From Chlamydiota bacterium (GTDB lineage Bacteria; Chlamydiota; Chlamydiia; Chlamydiales; Criblamydiaceae), in assembly GCA_021772365.1 (NCBI GenBank), contig JAJFMC010000365.1, positions 1-6,036 on the forward strand: 6,036 bases of DNA. Direction: 5' to 3'. Below the pieces are notes generated by a model. It was given only the letters and a program-made list of their open reading frames with translations. It was not told the DNA's origin and searched no databases. This document shows, one piece after another, positions 1 through 5,266 of this stretch. The position numbers and the translations under genes are program-made. Positions within the stretch are counted from its first letter, which is position 1; each line of letters starts with the position of its first letter.

Positions 1-34
1 ATTCCAACACAGCATCCGATGACTCCACATCTAC

Positions 35-1501
35 TTAATTATTCTTTAAAAATTCTGCAAATATTCTCCAAATGCTTTCCCTGATGTCTATAGGGATTTT
101 TTGCTTTCCATGCTCCATTAGCTGCTGTAACACTTCGAGAGTAGTCAGATCAAAAGCAACGATGAGATTAATCATAGAATTCGATAGGTTATCATTCGAG
201 AGGATGTGATTTACGACTTTTCTAGATGTGATGCGTAGGGCCTTGACTTGATCTTTCGATTCAGAAAAATGTTGCAGAGCTCCCATTAAATTTACTGAAT
301 GTTTTTTGATGATTGGATCCATGAACTCATCAGGTAATGTCTCAGAGTGATCTTCCTGAAGGAGGCGGAAAATCTCCAATATCGTGGAATACGTAATCTC
401 AAAATGTTCATCATTTAAATTTTTATCTAACAACCTAAAAAGAAGCAAACACCTATCCTGAATGGGTTGTGATCGTATGCATTCTAAATATTTCTCTTCA
501 GGGATACTTTTATCTAAATCTTGTAAACAGCTCGGGTTTTGCGCTAATAATTGATTCAGGATTTTTTCTTTGGGATTATCTAATTGCTGATTCGATAAAC
601 CAATAAGGAGCTTCAGAATCAAAGGCCTCGCCCAAGGGTACTGTTCGTCTTGTCCTAATTCGTCCAAAATAAATCGAGGTAATTTAGCATCGCCTAACTG
701 ATCGATTAACTTTATATTCTGCAACGATAGAAGCTGCTTAATAACATCAACAGTTAAAGGAAAGAGCTCTTCCCACTCCTCATGCATACTCATATCGCAC
801 GTGGTTAAATTTAGAAGGTAATTCCCTATCAGATAGGCCGTTCTTTCGTTCAACTCATCAATTTTCGATACCATCAAGTAGTTAAGACGGAAATATTCCT
901 CACTACTCCGAGAAATAAGCTCGATGCGGACCGCATGATCTAATAACAACTTCGCATCAATATCCTTATCAGCTTCAATCAGTCGATTCAACAAACGTAT
1001 CAATAGTGGACGAATCTCTGCCTTGCTCTCCTTCAGTTGGTACAGGTGCCCCGTTACAACCTTTAATACATATTGCAAGCCTTCCAGAGTTTCACTTTTC
1101 ATGCTCGATTCAATAATTTCTAATAACCTCTCATTAGAAATTGAAAAGGTCATATCCCCAGTTAATAAATCTGATTCCGGAGTAGATGAGTAAACACTTT
1201 TATCGGGAAGTAAAAAAATCTGCTTTGAGCTGGGGTGAAGGGGGCTCGCAATAATTGTTTCTTCGGTGCTGGTAGTATTGCGAACACTAATTCCCCTATA
1301 ACCGTATTGATGAGGAGTATACACTCGACTTGGACTATTGTTCCGTGAGTGGTGAATCGTTTGAGGGACAAATCGATGGTACTGGTTCGTTTGTGGAGAA
1401 CTCGTTACTGCATGTCCACCCTGTATTGAATTGTTCTGCTGATGAAGATAATAGGTAGTACGCGGATCTGACGGATTGTGATAAATATCGGAATGAAACA
1501 T
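35..1501 (-). CDS. Hypothetical protein, disordered N-terminus followed by all-helical domain
   Basis: I do not recognise this 488-residue protein. Residues 1-95 or so are rich in Ser, Thr, Asn, Gln, His and Tyr, with few hydrophobic clusters and no cysteine, and look disordered. From about residue 118 to the end the sequence is leucine-rich with regularly spaced short amphipathic helices (for example around 165-175, 293-303, 350-359, 375-382 and 445-462). This resembles an ARM/HEAT-like alpha-solenoid, though no repeat consensus is clear. There is no signal peptide, transmembrane segment or catalytic motif. The ATG at 1499-1501 is preceded by AGAGGG at 1515-1520 (minus strand), 13 bases away, which is a weak, distant ribosome binding site. 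The gene is transcribed away from nrdR and has no visible partner on the minus strand. A disordered N-terminus plus helical body is compatible with a secreted host-interaction protein in a chlamydia-like organism, but this is speculation. Confidence 0.88.
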   Translation of the reverse strand: MFHSDIYHNPSDPRTTYYLHQQNNSIQGGHAVTSSPQTNQYHRFVPQTIHHSRNNSPSRVYTPHQYGYRGISVRNTTSTEETIIASPLHPSSKQIFLLPDKSVYSSTPESDLLTGDMTFSISNERLLEIIESSMKSETLEGLQYVLKVVTGHLYQLKESKAEIRPLLIRLLNRLIEADKDIDAKLLLDHAVRIELISRSSEEYFRLNYLMVSKIDELNERTAYLIGNYLLNLTTCDMSMHEEWEELFPLTVDVIKQLLSLQNIKLIDQLGDAKLPRFILDELGQDEQYPWARPLILKLLIGLSNQQLDNPKEKILNQLLAQNPSCLQDLDKSIPEEKYLECIRSQPIQDRCLLLFRLLDKNLNDEHFEITYSTILEIFRLLQEDHSETLPDEFMDPIIKKHSVNLMGALQHFSESKDQVKALRITSRKVVNHILSNDNLSNSMINLIVAFDLTTLEVLQQLMEHGKQKIPIDIRESIWRIFAEFLKNN

Positions 1502-1580
1502 TTAGGCAGTAATTCCCTCTTAAATAATATTTTTTTTGTTTAGAAATAATTAGGGCATATCTTAGCAATCCCTGTTTTTT

Positions 1581-1610
1581 TTGAAAAGATTTACATTTTC
1601 TGTATATATT
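1581..1610 (+). promoter_or_regulatory. Candidate sigma70-type promoter for nrdR
   Basis: TTGAAA at 1581-1586 (five of six matches to TTGACA) is followed after 18 bases by TATATT at 1605-1610. The surroundings are AT-rich, with a T-tract directly upstream at 1575-1582. Transcription would start near 1617, giving a leader of about 65 bases before the nrdR ATG at 1683. The chlamydial major sigma factor (sigma66) recognises sigma70-like elements. No comparably convincing promoter for the divergent minus-strand gene was found in this gap. Confidence 0.5.
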
Positions 1611-1682
1611 CTTGCTTATACTTCTGGAATAATAGTCCAAAAAATGCTATGCACATTACTTGAAATTATCACGGAAAACCCC

Positions 1683-2201
1683 ATGAAATGCCCTTTTTGT
1701 CACCAAAATGAACTCAAAGTCACTGACTCCCGAGATGCACCGGAAATGAACGCTATAAGGCGAAGAAGAGAATGTCAAAGATGCTTGCGTAGATTCACCA
1801 CCTTCGAAACCGTAGAACTCACTATTCAAGTCCTCAAGCGTGACGGCTCATATGAAGACTTTCAAAAACAAAAACTGATCCATGGTCTCAACGCTGCATG
1901 CAGACACACTACCATCAGTCATGAACAGGTTGTGCATATCGCAGAACAAATTACAATGGACTGCATGGACCGCCAAGTAAGAGAAATTACCACCCCCGAA
2001 CTCGGGGAAATCGTCATGAATCAACTAAAAAATCTGGACCCCGTCGCATATATACGTTTTGCCTGCGTCTACAGAAGATTCACCGATATTAGCGAATTAA
2101 TGGATGCTATCCAGGCCGTTCAAAGTGAAAATGACGGACCCGGAAAAAAAAATAATGCAAAAGTAAAGAAACATTCCCACTTAAAATCGCCGCTGGTTTA
2201 A
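1683..2201 (+). CDS. nrdR: Transcriptional repressor NrdR
   Basis: NrdR represses ribonucleotide reductase genes by binding NrdR boxes; its ATP-cone domain senses ATP and dATP. The 172-residue product starts with the family's zinc ribbon: Cys3 and Cys6, then Cys31 and Cys34, with the Arg-rich RRRREC stretch (26-31) and the RRFTTFE motif (36-42). The ATP-cone spans about residues 49-139, with the VLKRDG motif at 50-55 and the conserved AYIRFACVYRRF segment near its end. The start at 1683 is chosen because NrdR proteins begin M-x-C-P-x-C. It has a GGA at 1673-1675 upstream. In-frame starts at 1581 (TTG) and 1644 (ATG) would add residues foreign to the family, and the former overlaps the -35 element. 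The protein is about 20 residues longer than typical (about 150) because of a lysine-rich C-terminal tail. The neighbouring dksA and lspA match chlamydial gene order. Confidence 0.96.
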   Translation: MKCPFCHQNELKVTDSRDAPEMNAIRRRRECQRCLRRFTTFETVELTIQVLKRDGSYEDFQKQKLIHGLNAACRHTTISHEQVVHIAEQITMDCMDRQVREITTPELGEIVMNQLKNLDPVAYIRFACVYRRFTDISELMDAIQAVQSENDGPGKKNNAKVKKHSHLKSPLV

Positions 2202-2244
2202 AATGTAACTGGAGAGGTGAGGGAATAATACAAAGAATATATTC

Positions 2245-2301
2245 AAACGAGTTCCAAAATTGGTTTTTGGATTTGAGAAGGGCCAATTTTTGAACTTGTT
2301 T
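2245..2301 (+). terminator. Long inverted repeat between nrdR and dksA (hairpin, possible terminator or leader structure)
   Basis: The arms 2245-2268 and 2278-2301 pair over 24 positions with a single mismatch (C2255 opposite T2291) and four G-U wobbles, closing a 9-base loop at 2269-2277. The inner part is GTTCCAAAATTGG at 2251-2263 against CCAATTTTTGAAC at 2283-2295. The outer arms are A-rich on the left and T-rich on the right (TTGTTT at 2296-2301), as in a bidirectional intrinsic terminator, but no clean run of T follows. The structure ends only 13 bases before the dksA ribosome binding site. It could therefore instead be a leader hairpin, an mRNA processing site or an operator. Pairing was checked base by hand; its function is inferred. 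Confidence 0.6.
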
Positions 2302-2327
2302 AAATGTAAGCCACAAGGAGAAGGGAA

Positions 2328-2693
2328 ATGGCACTGAATAAGAAGGAGATAGCTAACTTCAAATCGCGCCTTGAAGAGCTTAAATTTCAAATCTCTAAAC
2401 AACTGCAAGGCTCAACCGAAGAGGTGAAAAAGCCTGATGAGTCAACCGGATACTCTCAGCACCAAGCTGATCAGGGAACCGATGACTTCGACCGTACCAT
2501 CAGCTTAGAAGTCACCAATCAAGAGTATGAGGTACTTAAGCAAATAGAAAGGGCTCTCGAGAAAATCGAAGATGAAACTTACGGTGTTTGTGACCTTTCA
2601 GGAGATGAAATCCCGAAGGCACGACTCGAAGCGATTCCTTACGCAACGATGACTGTTAAAGCTCAGGAGCAACTCGAGAAAGGGATGATATAA
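2328..2693 (+). CDS. dksA: DksA/TraR family RNA polymerase-binding regulator, zinc-finger cysteines mostly lost
   Basis: DksA-type proteins insert a coiled coil into the RNA polymerase secondary channel and adjust promoter kinetics, often together with ppGpp. The 121-residue product has an N-terminal helix (about 3-30), a linker ending in DDFDR (52-56), a second helix (about 59-83) and the globular segment YGVCDLSG...RLEAIPYATMTV (85-110). Compared with E. coli DksA (151 residues) it is shorter, and the spacing from the tip Asp (Asp55, matching Asp74) to the first zinc Cys is seven residues less. Only Cys88 of the four zinc ligands survives; the others correspond to Ser91, Thr109 and Ala112. 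The tip Ala76 corresponds to Thr57. The motif R-L-E-A-x-P-x-A-T is typical of the zinc-less TraR/DksA branch. AAGGAG at 2315-2320 lies 7 bases before the ATG. The symbol follows family and synteny; functional equivalence to E. coli DksA is not shown. Confidence 0.85.
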   Translation: MALNKKEIANFKSRLEELKFQISKQLQGSTEEVKKPDESTGYSQHQADQGTDDFDRTISLEVTNQEYEVLKQIERALEKIEDETYGVCDLSGDEIPKARLEAIPYATMTVKAQEQLEKGMI

Positions 2694-2710
2694 TTTTATC
2701 ATCAGTCTCT

Positions 2711-2753
2711 ATTTGGGGCGTGTGATCGAACAATGTTAGAAAGCACGCCAAAT
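2711..2753 (+). terminator. Imperfect hairpin after the dksA-like gene
   Basis: GGCGTG at 2717-2722 pairs with CACGCC at 2744-2749. ATTT at 2711-2714 pairs with AAAT at 2750-2753, leaving GG (2715-2716) bulged. The loop is about 21 bases and contains a small AAC/GTT inner match. The downstream sequence (TTACTTAATCTT) is T-rich but has no proper U-tract, so termination would be weak. It sits in the 97-bp gap between dksA and lspA and could be an attenuator separating the two transcription units. Confidence 0.35.
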
Positions 2754-2790
2754 TACTTAATCTTCAGCATCAACCCCTAAGATTTTCGAT

Positions 2791-3312
2791 ATGTCTAAGC
2801 CTAGGAATTTACAAATCACCATCTTCCTCGCTATCACTGTCTTCCTACTAGACATCGGAACAAAGTACTACGTTTCCCAATACCTGCCGCAAATGGGTCC
2901 CCAGCACATGTGGTTCCCATATGGGGGAATAGCGGTGTTTAAGAATTTTTTTGGCATTGATTTCTCTATTGTTCATGCGATCAATCGAGGTGCCGCTTGG
3001 GGAATTCTGTCACAATATCAGCAAATTCTTTTGGTAGGGAGGATCATCCTGATTGTTGCCGTTGCGGCGTATGCCTTGTTTTTCAATAAAAACAGGAGCT
3101 ATGACATACCTTTGGCACTCATTATTACAGGGGCATCGGCTAACGTTTTCGACTATTTTATTTATGGTCATGTTGTCGATATGTTCTATTTCATCTTTTG
3201 GGGGTACCATTACCCTGTGTTTAATATTGCAGATAGCGCTATTTGTATCGGCGTTGCGTGGTTGATTTTTTCTCCCAAACAGGAACAAGGAGTTGGTGAA
3301 GATGCCACATGA
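2791..3312 (+). CDS. lspA: Lipoprotein signal peptidase (signal peptidase II), divergent
   Basis: LspA is the inner-membrane aspartyl protease that cleaves the signal peptide from diacylglyceryl-modified prolipoproteins. The 173-residue product has the usual length and about four hydrophobic segments (roughly 8-24, 72-98, 105-125 and 141-161). Family landmarks are Asp21 and Lys25 in LDxxTK, Asn65 in the N-x-GAAW motif (65-70), the GASAN-VFD block (114-121), and the two catalytic aspartates Asp130 (GHVVDMF) and Asp148 (FNIADS). Two positions are unusual: the Arg that normally follows the block's Asp (Arg116 in Pseudomonas aeruginosa) is Tyr122, and the usual GN is AN (117-118). Both catalytic Asp residues and their spacing are intact, so activity is expected. 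No good ribosome binding site precedes the ATG at 2791. The 3' end overlaps the next gene by 11 bases. Confidence 0.92.
   Translation: MSKPRNLQITIFLAITVFLLDIGTKYYVSQYLPQMGPQHMWFPYGGIAVFKNFFGIDFSIVHAINRGAAWGILSQYQQILLVGRIILIVAVAAYALFFNKNRSYDIPLALIITGASANVFDYFIYGHVVDMFYFIFWGYHYPVFNIADSAICIGVAWLIFSPKQEQGVGEDAT
3287..3292 (+). promoter_or_regulatory. Ribosome binding site inside the lspA 3' end
   Basis: AAGGAG lies 9 bases before ATG 3302. Competing in-frame starts are TTG 3293 (0 bases away) and GTG 3296 (3 bases away), both too close, so this site favours ATG 3302. Being within lspA, it suggests translation of the downstream gene is coupled to lspA. Confidence 0.7.
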
Positions 3313-4015
3313 TCCGACACTACGCATTGTTGACGATCCCTCGATTTCTACACTTCAAGCATCGAAATGGCTCCAACAGCAAATGCTCATCGACAGCATT
3401 GAAATGGAGAGTCTTCTTCAGGAGATGGGCGAGTTTTATATTGTCAAAGTCGGTGCCATTGTTTCTTTGGAAAAAGCTATGATTTCAACAAGCCTGTTTC
3501 TTTCGGATTTCCGGAGGTATATAGAGGCTCTAAAAAATGGTGAACTTCCCGATATTATGTCTTTCCGAAGGCTCTTTTCTGTTGTTATCACCTCTTCCTT
3601 AGATGCCCTTTTCGCCTGTACCGTTGGCCCCGATCAATATGTCATTAAAGTGACAAAGCCCATCATACAAGTGCAAGCCCATGCTATGCACCACTCGACA
3701 GATGATAATAAATTCAGACCCATGGTGTTCGGTCCCGATTGCATCACCTGGGGACTACAGTTTGCCTACCCGCAAATCTATCAAGACCCCACCACGATGC
3801 AGATAGAAAAAGTTTCAGATGAAAACCGTTGTCCTAATACCTTGCTATTCCGAACCATCCAGAAGTGGCAGCGAAAAAACACCATTCCCACACCTTTTTT
3901 TGTTAATGATAAGAAAGTGAATGTCCCCATGAGAATAGGGACGAATTGCTTATCGTGGATCAACCAACACCCGCAACTTATCAACCAGAACATTCAGGTT
4001 GTTACCCTCTTTTGA
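3302..4015 (+). CDS. Conserved-looking hypothetical protein with duplicated Cys-Trp motif
   Basis: I do not recognise this 237-residue protein. It is soluble-looking, with no signal peptide or clear transmembrane segment. Residues 1-100 look helical (amphipathic stretches near 20-44, 46-78 and 86-105). The second half contains two related segments. Residues 140-161 and 209-229 both read P-M-x-[FI]-G-x-[DN]-C-[IL]-[ST]-W-x-x-Q, then after a 1- or 3-residue spacer P-Q-[IL]-x-x-Q, with cysteines at 147 and 216 and tryptophans at 150 and 219. The other cysteines are 106 and 177. ATG 3302 is preferred by ribosome binding site spacing; GTG 3296 would add two residues. The gene overlaps lspA by 11 bases and is followed after 24 bases by cinA, so it sits inside an apparent operon. 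Coding is supported by length, the ribosome binding site and tight packing. Function is unknown; a metal- or cofactor-binding role for the paired Cys motifs is only a guess. Confidence 0.85.
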   Translation: MPHDPTLRIVDDPSISTLQASKWLQQQMLIDSIEMESLLQEMGEFYIVKVGAIVSLEKAMISTSLFLSDFRRYIEALKNGELPDIMSFRRLFSVVITSSLDALFACTVGPDQYVIKVTKPIIQVQAHAMHHSTDDNKFRPMVFGPDCITWGLQFAYPQIYQDPTTMQIEKVSDENRCPNTLLFRTIQKWQRKNTIPTPFFVNDKKVNVPMRIGTNCLSWINQHPQLINQNIQVVTLF

Positions 4016-4027
4016 AAATGCCCAAAA

Positions 4028-4034
4028 AAAGGAG
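4028..4034 (+). promoter_or_regulatory. Strong ribosome binding site that decides the TTG start of cinA
   Basis: AAAGGAG lies 5 bases before TTG 4040. No ATG in the cinA frame lies near it, and the CinA family N-terminus (a short beta strand leading to the V-x-x-G-x-E-[IL] motif) aligns from this TTG. Confidence 0.8.
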
Positions 4035-4039
4035 CGGAC

Positions 4040-5266
4040 TTGAAAATCGAAGTTATTGTAATTGGAAGTGAGATTCTTTCCGGATTCACGATCAATACAA
4101 ACGCGGCGTTCATCAGCCAAGAACTGTTGAAAGAAGGTGTAGATACACACTACCACACGATTGTTTCCGATGATGCAGAGTCCCTACGCAAGGCTCTCGT
4201 AGAGGCTCTAGAACGTAGCGATGTCATTATCACGACCGGCGGACTAGGTCCCACTTGTGATGACCTGACGCGGTCCGTTGCTGCTGACTTGTTTGATTCC
4301 GATTTTATCTACCACCCGGAAATCGAAGAAGAACTCCAAAAACGTTATGGCAACAAACTCGTTTCTGCTCGCGACCAAGCGACACTTCCCGAAAAGGCGG
4401 AGATCATAAAAAATACATTGGGAACAGCGTCGGGATTATTATTTAAGAAAAATGAAAAATCCCTATATCTATTACCAGGTGTCCCTCCGGAAATGATGGA
4501 GATGTTTTCCAAAAGTGTGCTACCAAGAATACTTTCAAAAATTTCTCCTGAAGAGAAAAAACGGAATGTGTGGCTACACTTCACGTTTCTTATCGAGTCC
4601 AAAGTCGATCCCACTCTTAGGAAACTGCAAAAGCTATACCCTACAATTGAGATGGGAATCTACCCATACAGAGGGAAGATATCCGTTCATCTATCGGGAC
4701 TGATCCATGATCAAAAAGGTCTCGATGCATGCAGAAAGGTACTCCTCGAAGAGTTCGGCAAGTACCATTATGAAAGCCTTTCTGGAAAAATCGAGGAAGC
4801 AATTCACAATCTTTTTTCAAATAATGGACTCACTCTTGCAACGGCAGAATCATGCACAGGAGGGACCATCGCGTCGCGGTTAACTGTTCTTGCAGGTGCT
4901 TCGCAATATTTTCTCGGCGGGATGATCACCTATTCCAATCAGATGAAAACAGAATTCTTAGGGGTGTCCGAAAACACTCTTAACGACACTGGAGCCGTCA
5001 GCGAAGAGGTCGTGATTCAAATGGCCGAAGGCGTGATAAACAAGACCGGAGCCGATTATGGGATCGCTGTTTCAGGTGTTGCAGGGCCCACCGGCGGTAC
5101 AGAAAAAAAGCCTGTGGGAACAGTATGGGTAGCTATTGCCAACAAAGATAATGAGACCACGTCTTGGCTGATTCAAGGGAAAAAAGCTAGCCGCGAAATG
5201 ATTATCGACTATACTGTAAATACCGTATTGGGGAGACTCTATCACATTGTTACCAGGAGCTTATGA
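4040..5266 (+). CDS. cinA: CinA family protein: MoaB-like domain plus nicotinamide-nucleotide amidase (PncC) domain
   Basis: CinA proteins recycle pyridine nucleotides. The C-terminal PncC-type domain deamidates nicotinamide mononucleotide to nicotinate mononucleotide, and the N-terminal MoaB/MogA-like domain (COG1058) has been linked to ADP-ribose pyrophosphatase activity. The 408 residues match the full two-domain family length. The N-terminal domain (about 3-168) shows IGSEIL (8-13), the TTGGLGPTCDD motif (65-75) and LLPGVPPEM (144-152). A middle domain runs to about 245. The C-terminal domain (about 250-408) shows AESCTGG (269-275, likely nucleophile Ser271), Tyr298 and Lys303 in the ITYSNQMK segment, TGAVSEEV (317-324) and the GVAGPTGG loop (346-353). 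It starts at TTG with a strong ribosome binding site. Its stop overlaps the start of the next gene, implying coupled translation. Despite the historical name (competence/damage-inducible), the context gives no hint of a competence role. Confidence 0.96.
   Translation: MKIEVIVIGSEILSGFTINTNAAFISQELLKEGVDTHYHTIVSDDAESLRKALVEALERSDVIITTGGLGPTCDDLTRSVAADLFDSDFIYHPEIEEELQKRYGNKLVSARDQATLPEKAEIIKNTLGTASGLLFKKNEKSLYLLPGVPPEMMEMFSKSVLPRILSKISPEEKKRNVWLHFTFLIESKVDPTLRKLQKLYPTIEMGIYPYRGKISVHLSGLIHDQKGLDACRKVLLEEFGKYHYESLSGKIEEAIHNLFSNNGLTLATAESCTGGTIASRLTVLAGASQYFLGGMITYSNQMKTEFLGVSENTLNDTGAVSEEVVIQMAEGVINKTGADYGIAVSGVAGPTGGTEKKPVGTVWVAIANKDNETTSWLIQGKKASREMIIDYTVNTVLGRLYHIVTRSL
5255..5259 (+). promoter_or_regulatory. 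Ribosome binding site for the amidohydrolase within the cinA 3' end
   Basis: AGGAG is 6 bases before ATG 5266 and only 3 bases before ATG 5263. The two ATGs are adjacent and in frame, so the spacing favours 5266. Confidence 0.65.

Noticed and set aside
1502..1570. Promoter for the minus-strand 488-residue gene
   Set aside because: Several AT-rich hexamers exist (for example TATTAT read on the minus strand at 1524-1529), but no pair with acceptable -35 and spacing was found.
1598..1614. AT-rich stretch resembling an NrdR box upstream of nrdR
   Set aside because: It lacks the palindromic ACA...TGT ends, and NrdR boxes normally come as a pair with defined spacing; no second box was found. The stretch is better explained as a -10 element.
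1581..1682. Longer NrdR start adding 34 residues from TTG 1581, or 13 from ATG 1644
   Set aside because: NrdR begins with the M-x-C-P-x-C zinc ribbon at 1683, and the TTG at 1581 coincides with the candidate -35 element.
2107..2408. Two overlapping minus-strand open frames across the nrdR-dksA gap
   Set aside because: They overlap two well-supported genes and the inverted repeat, and their Phe/Leu-rich composition looks like a by-product of AT-rich sequence.
3010..3327. Minus-strand open frame of 105 codons across lspA
   Set aside because: Antisense to lspA, whose catalytic motifs are intact in the plus frame; no recognisable domain.
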